The notes beneath the pieces were generated by a model. That model did not search any database, had not been told where the DNA came from, and worked only from the letters and a program-made list of their open reading frames with translations. Shown one piece after another: positions 52,802 to 61,197 of a DNA stretch of 64,000 nt. How positions within the stretch are numbered: position 1 is the first letter of the stretch; the number at the start of each line of letters is the position of its first letter. This DNA comes from a bacterium. Lineage in GTDB: Archaea > Nanoarchaeota > Nanoarchaeia > Woesearchaeales > UBA10216. A program made the translations under genes and the position numbers. The stretch spans positions 62,001-126,000 of the forward strand of contig JAAGZO010000387.1 of NCBI GenBank assembly GCA_024206195.1. The letters run 5' to 3'.

Positions 52802-54358
52802 TTATTCCAGAATACTCTGTGCTTTTTCAACAGAGTCCTTTCCTTTAGAAGTTCCTGTCTCAATAAGTTCCAAAGTTGCTCCGCCTGCACTAGTAATTGT
52901 AGAAAAAGCGTCTTCTGCACCTATTTCCTTAATCCTTGCAACAGTATCACCACCAGCACCTATTGAAATTCCTCCCTTTCCCTTACATTTCTTAACTGCT
53001 TCAAATATTCTGGCATCTGTTTTAGAAACATCTTCTACTCTTTTGTCTTCAATAGAAAAAGGACCAGATTGAAGATATATTCCTGCGTTTTCAATTATGG
53101 CTGACAATTTTTTAAGTGTTTTCGGACCTGTTCCTACACCCAGCCACCCATCAGGAATCCCTGTAATATTTTCTTGAACCTTTATCTCTGCTTCTTCTGG
53201 CAATATACCCACTTTATTAGGCATATTATTTGTAATAATGTGATCATATGCAGTTATGACATCCACACCCTTTGCATTGGCTTTTGCCATCACATTGTAT
53301 GCAAAGACTATTTGTTCTCCTTCCTGACCCCATCTTATGTAAGAACTTCCAATTAAATTCTTTATTTCTTCGTCAGTTATTCCAATTAAATTCTTTAATT
53401 CTTCGCTCTTTTGTTTTTGAATTTTCGCAGTCACATCAGCTGCCTTTTTTTTGTCTTTTATGTCCTTAGTCTGGGAAACAATTTTGTTATCATACTCTTT
53501 AACAATTTGATTTACTTTTTCCATGTTTTCTTCTATTTTAGAGCTGTAATGTTGAGCTAAAAGAAATGTGTAAGTTACTGCACCTCCTGTTATGATGGCG
53601 TCTCCTTCTTTCATTACATCTATTAATCCAAGTGTAACTGTGATTTTTGAGGTTATTCCTGGGTCTGTCTCTATCTTTTTTCCACATAAACCAAAAACAA
53701 AGCTTCTTCTATCAGGGCTCTCGAGTTTATGCTTCAAGCCACCTATTTTCTCAAGAACATCCATGTATTTGAAACCAAAAACAACATCTCCGCCTTTTTC
53801 TGCAACTAACAACGGCGTTGTTACTACCGTGGCCTCTTTTCTATGGTTCTGCGTTTCATTATCATTCACATATACATCAGCAAGTGAAGCAATGAATGCC
53901 GCAAAATCTTTGTCATCTGCATTTGCTTCAGGATCATACCTTACATTTTCTAAAACAACAATCTGCCCATCATTAAGAGAGTCCACTATAGCTTTGACTT
54001 CGTCTTTGTTTGCATAAGTGCTCTTCGGCTTTTTGTCCTCATAACAATCAGGAGCAACCAGAACAGGATGCTTTAGTGCCCCTTCTTCATTCAGAATTTG
54101 CTCTATCCTTTTTGCTACGGGTGCCATGCTAAAATCAGGATCTACTCCCTTGGGCCTTCCTGACCAGCCAGCAGCAAGAATAATCTTTGCATTGTTTTCA
54201 ACGAGATACTTCAGCGTAGGAACAATATCTTTTATCCTTATATCATCTTTTACTCGTGAAGGGTCCAATAAATCCTTAGTTAGATCTAGCGGAAGGTCCA
54301 GACCAGACCTTACCATCACGCGTCTGCCACTGACATCCACGTCTTTGAGGAGTTTCAT
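52802..54358 (-). CDS. pgk: Divergent phosphoglycerate kinase with insertion
   Basis: This is 518 residues, against about 390-415 in most PGKs. PGK hallmarks remain: DDIRIKDIVPTLKYL, SGRPKG, DVYVND, GIPDGWLGVGTGPKT and GAGGDTVA. Several catalytic segments differ: RSGLDLPLD replaces the usual RVDFNVP, GWSGRP replaces SHLGRP, and QSGPFS replaces NGPMG. About 65-90 extra residues of charged coiled coil (around 280-350) follow GGAVTYTFLLA. The gene is 1 nt after GAPDH in the same operon, so it likely completes the 1,3-bisphosphoglycerate step. Activity is inferred from context. Confidence 0.82.
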   Translation of the reverse strand: MKLLKDVDVSGRRVMVRSGLDLPLDLTKDLLDPSRVKDDIRIKDIVPTLKYLVENNAKIILAAGWSGRPKGVDPDFSMAPVAKRIEQILNEEGALKHPVLVAPDCYEDKKPKSTYANKDEVKAIVDSLNDGQIVVLENVRYDPEANADDKDFAAFIASLADVYVNDNETQNHRKEATVVTTPLLVAEKGGDVVFGFKYMDVLEKIGGLKHKLESPDRRSFVFGLCGKKIETDPGITSKITVTLGLIDVMKEGDAIITGGAVTYTFLLAQHYSSKIEENMEKVNQIVKEYDNKIVSQTKDIKDKKKAADVTAKIQKQKSEELKNLIGITDEEIKNLIGSSYIRWGQEGEQIVFAYNVMAKANAKGVDVITAYDHIITNNMPNKVGILPEEAEIKVQENITGIPDGWLGVGTGPKTLKKLSAIIENAGIYLQSGPFSIEDKRVEDVSKTDARIFEAVKKCKGKGGISIGAGGDTVARIKEIGAEDAFSTITSAGGATLELIETGTSKGKDSVEKAQSILE

Positions 54359-54359
54359 T

Positions 54360-55367
<1,008 letters not shown>

Positions 55368-55407
55368 TCAGTATATGATAATGTATGATGATGCAAAAAC
55401 TAGCCCG

Positions 55408-55415
55408 TATATAAA
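55408..55415 (-). promoter_or_regulatory. TATA box of the GAPDH-PGK operon
   Basis: TTTATATA on the minus strand lies about 53 bp before the gap start codon. The leader would be about 25 nt and carries GAGGTGAT. Two palindromes lie upstream of it. Confidence 0.55.
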
Positions 55416-55442
55416 CTTTTTGTACCTATGTTTGGAAAGCAA

Positions 55443-55465
55443 CAGAAAACAAGAACTGTTTTCTG
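55443..55465. promoter_or_regulatory. Palindrome upstream of GAPDH: possible operator
   Basis: CAGAAAACA-AGAAC-TGTTTTCTG is a perfect 9-bp inverted repeat with a 5-nt spacer, about 30 bp upstream of the gap TATA box and also upstream of the 86-residue membrane gene on the plus strand. Confidence 0.5.
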
Positions 55466-55466
55466 G

Positions 55467-55497
55467 GCTTCCCAAAAAGGTTTTCTTTTTGGAAAGC
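55467..55497. promoter_or_regulatory. Second palindrome in the GAPDH upstream region
   Basis: GCTTCCCAAAAA-7 nt-TTTTTGGAAAGC is a 12-bp inverted repeat with one mismatch. Its right arm runs into the TATA box (GCTTTATATACG) of the plus-strand gene. TTTGGAAAGC also occurs at 55431-55440. Confidence 0.5.
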
Positions 55498-55542
55498 TTT
55501 ATATACGTAAATTCCACAATTTAAGCAAAAGAGGTGATTGTT

Positions 55543-55803
55543 ATGCGAGAAATGTCTCCACTACCAGGATCATTCATGCTTATCAGCATGCTGGGTTTTA
55601 TAATTACTACAATATTATTTTTTGGAGAAAGGTTTACTGATCTGTTTGGTCCGAGCCTAGGACCCTCCTTAGCATTTTCATTTAATCTTATATTCATACT
55701 GATGTTTATTGCATCAGTGGCGTCAGTAACACCAAGCTTTCCAAAGGATGAAGGCATATTGGATATGAGTGAGTTTAAGCCTAAGGCTAAAAAGAAGAAA
55801 TAA
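55543..55803 (+). CDS. Small two-helix membrane protein, unknown function
   Basis: This is 86 residues, with hydrophobic segments at about 11-29 and 45-65 and a basic tail (KPKAKKKK). GAGGTGAT stands 5 nt before ATG 55543, which decides the start over a GTG at 55534. TATA is near 55496-55505. I do not recognise a family. It is divergent from GAPDH and its 3' end abuts the minus-strand gene that follows. Confidence 0.7.
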   Translation: MREMSPLPGSFMLISMLGFIITTILFFGERFTDLFGPSLGPSLAFSFNLIFILMFIASVASVTPSFPKDEGILDMSEFKPKAKKKK

Positions 55804-56094
55804 TCAGTTTTCTTTATCGAATTTTTCTTTTGTTCTTTTTTCTTTCCAGTAAACTGCATGCGAAGCTCTTTTCTCAAACAAAGAAATCGCTATGTTAGCA
55901 ACATCTGTCTCATTAAGCCCCTTTTCCTTTACAATTGAATAAGCGTCATCAATGCATGCTCTCATTAGCTTGTTGTTTTCTTCTTTTGCATTTTCTTCAA
56001 CTTCCTTTTCCTCTCCGTCATGCAGGGTTACCTCTATCCATTTAGGATAAACACTTCCCTCTACGGTTTTTGGAAAACGTTTTGAAAAAGCCAT
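55804..56094 (-). CDS. Conserved small cytoplasmic protein, unknown function
   Basis: This is 96 residues. The start MAFSKRFPKTVEGSVYPKW is placed by TATA (TTTATATA near 56114-56121) about 24 bp upstream; an alternative start at 56148 lies beyond the promoter. The sequence has a strand (YPKWIEVTLHDG) and Glu/Lys-rich helices. The family is not recognised. It is divergent from the Lon-like protease. Confidence 0.65.
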   Translation of the reverse strand: MAFSKRFPKTVEGSVYPKWIEVTLHDGEEKEVEENAKEENNKLMRACIDDAYSIVKEKGLNETDVANIAISLFEKRASHAVYWKEKRTKEKFDKEN

Positions 56095-56169
56095 GACCTT
56101 ATAGAAGCTGATGAAGTATATAAATATTGCCGTAAACATTAAAAACACTTGAAACTTCCCACAGATCCT

Positions 56170-57924
56170 ATGAAACCATTAATTTTCCTTTGCGTAATAT
56201 TGCTTCTCCTGCCAGCAGTCTATGCTCAGGAAGGGCATATGAAACTGCTTGCAGTCTCAGAGAGCGGAGGAACATATAAGGGAAGCTCTGCTGACCTTTA
56301 CCTTGATATTGAGCCTGGCTCTGGTAAGGTGTTTCTAGAAACATTTCCATTCACAAAGCTTGACACACAGCTTGCAACAAGATTTGCAAAGGACGCTGTG
56401 TGCAGCAAAAATGATGAATGTGATGAATACAACTTTTTTTACACAATAAGTGCAGACTCTGCAATAGTTGCTGGATCAAGTGCAGGTACAGCTGTTTCAA
56501 TTCTTACCTACTCTGTTGTTAATGATATTCCAATCGATATAAACACTGCAATAACAGGAACAGTGAATTCAGGCGGTATAATAGGCCACGTTGGAGGCCT
56601 GAAATACAAGATTGATGCTGCTTCTGAGATGGGCATAACAAAAGTGCTCATCCCTGATGGGCAACGCACTGTTACTGATAACAATGTCACAGTAGATCTT
56701 GTAGAATACGGCAAATCATATCAAATTGAGGTTATAGAGGTCTCTTCAATAAAAGAGGCTATTGCAGAATTCACAGGAGAACCTATTGAAGACTCAGGAG
56801 TAGAACTCAACATAGATGAAGGCTACAAAACAATCATGAAGCACCTTGCAGAAAGTATCTGCAGCAAAAATGAGGCGCTTTCTAAAAAAAGTTTTGAAAA
56901 AAGCGCTCTCTTTGACAACAGATCTGCTGAACTAGAGGAACAGGCTAATGAACTGCTTACAAAAGGCGCACTTGCTTACCAAAATGGTTCTTATTATTCT
57001 TCTGCAAGCCATTGCTTTGGCGCAAACATAAACTATCGCTACCTTTACCTTTTGTCACAAAACAAAACAAGCAATGAACTATCTCAGGAGATCTATAAAC
57101 TAAACATGCAAATTGAATCCTTTAACAAAAACCTTCCTACTTATGAAACCATTACAGATCTTCAGACTGTTGCAATTATCAAAGAGCGGCTTATAGAAGC
57201 GCAGGACAATCTAAACAAGAGCATACGCAACCTTGGAGTTGGAAATAAGAATGAAGCAGTCCATAATCTTGCATATGCAACGGAGCGTCTTTACAGCGCA
57301 ACCTCCTGGAATGAATTCTTTGGGAAAGAAGGAGAAAAACTTATGATCGATGAAGCGCTGATAAGAGAAGCCTGTGTGAAAAAGCTGTCAGAAGCAGAAG
57401 AACGGCTTGAATATGTCACCTTCTTTTTCAAAAGACCACTGCAAGACACAAGGAATCAACTGGACAGGGCCTATGCTGACCATGCTTCAGGTGATTATGA
57501 GCTGTGCCTTTTCAAAGCAAGCAAAGCAAAGGCTGAAGCCAACATGATCCTTGATGTTCTTGGTGTTGATGAAACAGATCTTCAAAGAATGGTTGAAAAA
57601 AGACTTGAAATAGCCAATGATATTATTGCAGAGCAGATCAATAATGGTGTGTTCCCTATTGCCGGCTACAGCTATTATGAGTATTCAGATGCACTCAAGG
57701 AAGCAGATGTCTATTCTTCACTGCTCTACTCAGGCTATGCGCTTGAGCTTAGTGATCTAGATATCTATTTCAAAAAGAAAAAAGATCCAGGATTTAAGAT
57801 TTCTATAGATTTTAAGGTTGTATTCGCTCTTCTTCTTGGAATATGGCTAGGCCTTATGATAGGCATATCCCTAAAAACAAAGAAAAAACGTAGAAGAGTA
57901 TTTCTTAGAAAAAAGCGATTATAA
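56170..57924 (+). CDS. Lon-like (S16) membrane-anchored serine protease
   Basis: This 584-residue protein has a signal peptide (about 1-19) and an S16-like protease domain (about 25-200). The catalytic Ser104 is in AGSSAGTAVS and Lys147 in VGGLKYKIDAA, the Ser-Lys dyad of Lon. A long helical region with coiled coil (about 225-545) and one C-terminal helix (FALLLGIWLGLMIGISL) with a Lys/Arg tail follow. There is no AAA+ domain. It fits the COG1750 archaeal serine protease family and would act outside the membrane on envelope proteins. Confidence 0.85.
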   Translation: MKPLIFLCVILLLLPAVYAQEGHMKLLAVSESGGTYKGSSADLYLDIEPGSGKVFLETFPFTKLDTQLATRFAKDAVCSKNDECDEYNFFYTISADSAIVAGSSAGTAVSILTYSVVNDIPIDINTAITGTVNSGGIIGHVGGLKYKIDAASEMGITKVLIPDGQRTVTDNNVTVDLVEYGKSYQIEVIEVSSIKEAIAEFTGEPIEDSGVELNIDEGYKTIMKHLAESICSKNEALSKKSFEKSALFDNRSAELEEQANELLTKGALAYQNGSYYSSASHCFGANINYRYLYLLSQNKTSNELSQEIYKLNMQIESFNKNLPTYETITDLQTVAIIKERLIEAQDNLNKSIRNLGVGNKNEAVHNLAYATERLYSATSWNEFFGKEGEKLMIDEALIREACVKKLSEAEERLEYVTFFFKRPLQDTRNQLDRAYADHASGDYELCLFKASKAKAEANMILDVLGVDETDLQRMVEKRLEIANDIIAEQINNGVFPIAGYSYYEYSDALKEADVYSSLLYSGYALELSDLDIYFKKKKDPGFKISIDFKVVFALLLGIWLGLMIGISLKTKKKRRRVFLRKKRL

Positions 57925-57930
57925 ACCCTA

Positions 57931-58119
57931 GGAAGGCCCTCGTGAGAAGGCCTCCCCGGGAAAAAAGAGGTGATTTTGATATAATTTAGAGGCCATTTAG
58001 GCCCCCTTTTGCCTTAAAAAGGCTTAAAACCCAAGCAAATGCCCGTTTAAAGGCATTCGCGAGGGAAAAAGAGGTGATAGATCGTGATTATGCCTCTTTT
58101 ACCATTATTAACTCTATAA
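57931..58119 (+). ncRNA. Structured non-coding element with duplicated hairpin/GAGGTGAT unit
   Basis: Unit 1: hairpin GGAAGGCC...GGCCTCC (57931-57955), then GGGAAAAAAGAGGTGAT (57958-57974). Unit 2: hairpin GCAAATGCC...GGCATTCGC (58035-58060), then GGGAAAAAGAGGTGAT (58063-58078). Smaller hairpins (GGCC-ATTTA-GGCC; GCCTTAAAAAGGC) lie between. Each unit ends with a full anti-Shine-Dalgarno match but no gene follows. Unit 2 is followed by an 11-codon Leu/Pro-rich frame, GTG 58084 to TAA 58119. It could be a 3' UTR, a small RNA or a leader. Confidence 0.5.
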
Positions 58120-58237
58120 TGGATTATTTCTGTTTACACTATGTAGTGGTATAACATATATTTAAACTTTTCTGTGATTGAGTATATAAAAGTAGTAACA
58201 AACTGATTTATTGTACTAGCAACCCCCTTTTTCATAT
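58120..58237 (+). promoter_or_regulatory. Promoter region before the Ncs-like gene
   Basis: Two TATA-like boxes are visible: ATATTTAAACTT (58158-58169) and TATATAAAA (about 58182-58190). The second would give a transcript with a leader of about 25 nt before ATG 58238. No other structure is seen. Confidence 0.45.
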
Positions 58238-58753
58238 ATGACCTGTATGACCTGCAAACAGAAAAAGACCCTTTACAAGCCAAGAGGGCTATGTAGACTG
58301 TGCTTTACAAAGGTAGTTGAGAAGAACTTCAGAAAAGCCCTCTTCAGGAAGCTTGGCAGAGAGGTCATTTTGGTCAATGATGGCTCTGCAGCAGGTGTAG
58401 CTTTGGAATATCTTATGAAAAATTCACTTAACAACCCTATTAAACTAACAGTTAGAAAGAGTATTCCTGCAAAAACAAACAAAACAGTTCTTATCCCAAC
58501 AACACTTGATGAAGAAGTCGCCTGTTTTCTTGATGAATTCCTTGGAAAAAAGATTAAGAAAACAAAATATTTGAAACCACTGCGCAACATGCTTGATGAA
58601 GAATGCGTAACCTATGCAAAACTCAAGAAATTGAAATTCAAAAAAACAAAAAAACAAACAAAAGCCACAAAATTTTTGGATAAACTCGAAAAAATAAGCC
58701 CTGGCTCAAGGTTTGCACTTCTAAGAAGCATGGATAAAATTCATTCTAACTGA
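58238..58753 (+). CDS. Short, degenerate Ncs6/Ncs2-like tRNA thiolation protein
   Basis: This is 171 residues, against about 300 for Ncs6/TtuA. The N-terminus has two CxxC pairs (CMTCKQKK, LCRLCF) and FTKVVEKNFRKALFRK, as in the Ncs6/Ncs2 family that thiolates wobble uridine. Where the PP-loop SGGKDS is expected, VNDGSAAGVAL stands instead, so adenylation is probably lost, as in the non-catalytic partner Ncs2. The C-terminal PGSRFALLRSMDKI matches the family end. The mid-region is shortened and Lys-rich. It may be a partner subunit or a decayed gene. Confidence 0.65.
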   Translation: MTCMTCKQKKTLYKPRGLCRLCFTKVVEKNFRKALFRKLGREVILVNDGSAAGVALEYLMKNSLNNPIKLTVRKSIPAKTNKTVLIPTTLDEEVACFLDEFLGKKIKKTKYLKPLRNMLDEECVTYAKLKKLKFKKTKKQTKATKFLDKLEKISPGSRFALLRSMDKIHSN

Positions 58754-58807
58754 AAATCTTACAATTTTTCTTAGCGAATGCTTATTAAGTTCTATTTTGC
58801 ACATTAG

Positions 58808-59677
58808 ATGATGAGAGTAATACTCATATTGCTGCTTTTTATCTCAGGCTGCAGCATAACAGGAAATGTTGTTTTTGAAGAACCTGAGTTTAATTATACA
58901 ATCTACTTTTGTCCGCAAGATAACTGCATTGATGTTTTCTACAATGTAATAAACAATGCAAAATCAACACACTGCGCTCTTTACAACGCAGATGACAGTA
59001 TAATTAATCTACTTGAAAGCAAAGAACTTGTCATGAACAAGGACAGAAGTGGTTATGGCCTTATGCACAACAAGTTTTGCATTATTGATGGCGAAAAAGT
59101 AATTACTGGTTCATTCAATCCTACAAAATTCAGCAGAAATCACAAGGATAACATTATCATAATAGAATCAAAAGCACTCGCACAAATCTACGAAGCAGAA
59201 TTCCAAGAACTTTCTAACAATATCTTTGGCAGCGGAGAGAAGAATAACAAAAAGCTAAGACTAGACAATACTTTAATCGAAATATACTTCTGTCCAGAAG
59301 ACAACTGCATCTATAATCTGAGAAAACATCTTCTTTCAGCAAACAAGAGCATCTATTTCATGACATATTCCTTTACACATCCCTCTGTTGCAAATGACTT
59401 GATAATAAAACACAATCAAGGAATAGAAATCCGAGGCGTTTTAGAAAAAACATCTTACTCAAAATACCCCCTTCTAAGCAACCATACAAACGTAATACTA
59501 CACCAAAACAAACAGATAATGCACAACAAGGTCTTTATCATAGATAATAAGACAGTAATCACAGGCTCTTTCAATCCCACAAAAAGCGCAGACACCAAGA
59601 ATGATGAAAATATGCTTGTGATACACAACAAAGAGGTTGCAATGCGTTATATTAAAGAAATATTGGAGGAGGGATAA
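58808..59677 (+). CDS. Phospholipase D-like lipoprotein, two HKD motifs
   Basis: This 289-residue protein has a signal sequence ending in the lipobox FISGC, then SITGNVV and two PLD halves. The HKD motifs are HNKFCIID near residue 90 and HNKVFIID near 240, both followed by TGSFNPTK. Both are intact, so one active site can form. It is likely anchored outside the membrane and may be a nuclease or phospholipase; related PLD nucleases act on DNA. A TATA element about 26 bp upstream suggests a leaderless transcript. Confidence 0.85.
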   Translation: MMRVILILLLFISGCSITGNVVFEEPEFNYTIYFCPQDNCIDVFYNVINNAKSTHCALYNADDSIINLLESKELVMNKDRSGYGLMHNKFCIIDGEKVITGSFNPTKFSRNHKDNIIIIESKALAQIYEAEFQELSNNIFGSGEKNNKKLRLDNTLIEIYFCPEDNCIYNLRKHLLSANKSIYFMTYSFTHPSVANDLIIKHNQGIEIRGVLEKTSYSKYPLLSNHTNVILHQNKQIMHNKVFIIDNKTVITGSFNPTKSADTKNDENMLVIHNKEVAMRYIKEILEEG

Positions 59678-59881
59678 ATGGGAACCATTCCATCCCCCCT
59701 CCATCTCGCATAAGGTGTCGAGAAGAATACTAAAAACTCAAGGTTACAAATATTTCAAGGTTATTACACAATCCAAAATAAAAAAAATAGACAACGGATA
59801 AATTATCAGGAAAGTTATCCTAAACAGTCAAAGTGAGTACAGAAGAAAAATTTTATATACCACCTATTTTTCTTTAAATCT
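59678..59881. other. 204-bp intergenic region
   Basis: It holds the promoter of the PfkB gene (TTTATATA about 29 bp before ATG 59882). The ATG at 59678 opens only an 11-codon frame. Nothing else is seen. Confidence 0.5.
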
Positions 59882-60781
59882 ATGGTTGACGTAGTAATTA
59901 TCGGAACAATGGCATTGGATAGCGTGAAGACTCCTTTTGGAGACAAAAAGGATATCCTCGGCGGAGCTGCTACATACGCTTCTTTTGCTGCTTCATTCTT
60001 TTCACAGCCGGGCATTGTTGCTGTTGTTGGCGATGATTTCCCTGAAGCACATATGAATCTTCTGATTGATAGAAAAATAAACCTTGAAGGTGTTAAGAAA
60101 GAAGGGAAAACATTCAGGTGGTCTGGCTCTTATGAATATGACATGAACGAGGCAAAGACCCTAAGAACAGAACTTAATGCTTTAGAGACCTTCAATCCTA
60201 TTCTTCCTGATGAATACAAGGATGCAGAGTTTGTTTTCCTTGCAAACATTGACCCTTCACTGCAGCTAAAGGTTCTTGATCAGATAAAGAATCCAAAGCT
60301 TGTTGCAATGGATACAATGAATTTCTGGATTGAACACAAAAAGGATGATTTGCTTAATGTTTTGAAAAAGGTTGATGTCATCCTGCTTAACGATGCAGAA
60401 GCAAGGCAGCTTTTCAATACAACAAACCTTGTAAAAGCAGCACGCGCTGCTTTGAAGCTTGGCCCAAAGACTGTGATAATCAAAAAAGGAGAGCACGGCG
60501 CACTAATGTTCACAAATGAAAAGCATTTCAATGCCCCTGGCTATCCTCTTGAGGATGTAAAGGACCCTACAGGAGCAGGCGACAGCTTTGCAGGAGCATT
60601 CATTGGTTACTTAGCACAGACAAAAGATACAAGCGAGACAAACATGAGAAAAGCAGTCATCTTTGGAAGTGTTATTGCCTCTTTCAATGCAGAAGACTTC
60701 AGTCTTGAGCGCATGAAGAAACTAACAGATAAGGATATAGAGAAAAGATTTGAAGAGATGAAGAATATTCGTGAATTCTAA
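59882..60781 (+). CDS. PfkB-family carbohydrate kinase
   Basis: This 299-residue kinase of the ribokinase fold has GGAATYAS near the N-terminus and the catalytic DPTGAGDSFAGAF near residue 235. The substrate is not obvious; family members phosphorylate fructose 6-phosphate, ribose, nucleosides or similar sugars. In a reduced archaeon it could serve glycolysis or nucleoside salvage. Its stop overlaps the Lrp gene on the other strand by 4 nt. Confidence 0.92.
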   Translation: MVDVVIIGTMALDSVKTPFGDKKDILGGAATYASFAASFFSQPGIVAVVGDDFPEAHMNLLIDRKINLEGVKKEGKTFRWSGSYEYDMNEAKTLRTELNALETFNPILPDEYKDAEFVFLANIDPSLQLKVLDQIKNPKLVAMDTMNFWIEHKKDDLLNVLKKVDVILLNDAEARQLFNTTNLVKAARAALKLGPKTVIIKKGEHGALMFTNEKHFNAPGYPLEDVKDPTGAGDSFAGAFIGYLAQTKDTSETNMRKAVIFGSVIASFNAEDFSLERMKKLTDKDIEKRFEEMKNIREF

Positions 60782-61197
60782 AGCTCCTCTTTAAGTGCAA
60801 TTGTTGAAACCATTGTTAGTGTTTTTTTTATTCCCTGTGTTTTCCTAAAACCTATCACAAACTTATTGAACTCGTCAACATCCTTGAATTTCAGTTTCAT
60901 GAACAGATCATATTCTCCAGTTATTCCAAATACCTCTTTAACGTGTTTATTCGCAAAAATGCGGTCCTCAATATTCTTGTCGCTGGAAACAAGCATGAAC
61001 ACAACAAAGTTCTCCATGATTGCTTTGCTGTCCAGCTTCACAGTAAACTTCTCAATAACTTTGTCTTTTTTTAGTTTTTTTATCCTCTGATGCACAGTGC
61101 TTGGTCTTAATCCAGTTTTCTTTCCAATATCTTTCATGCTAAGACCTGCATCATTCCTCAAAACCCCAATGATTTTCATGTCTTTTTCATCAAGCAT
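60778..61197 (-). CDS. Lrp/AsnC-family transcriptional regulator
   Basis: This 139-residue regulator has an N-terminal helix-turn-helix (KIIGVLRNDAGLSMKDIGKKTGLRPSTVHQRI) and an RAM ligand domain (VFGITGEYDLFMKLKFKDVDEF). Its ATG directly follows the stop of the MFS gene (TAAATG), so the two are co-expressed. It may sense a small molecule moved by the transporter. Confidence 0.93.
   Translation of the reverse strand: MLDEKDMKIIGVLRNDAGLSMKDIGKKTGLRPSTVHQRIKKLKKDKVIEKFTVKLDSKAIMENFVVFMLVSSDKNIEDRIFANKHVKEVFGITGEYDLFMKLKFKDVDEFNKFVIGFRKTQGIKKTLTMVSTIALKEEL

Noticed and set aside
59678..59713. 11-codon frame after the PLD gene
   Set aside because: It follows GAGGAGGGATAA by chance at the end of the PLD gene and has no composition or conservation signal.
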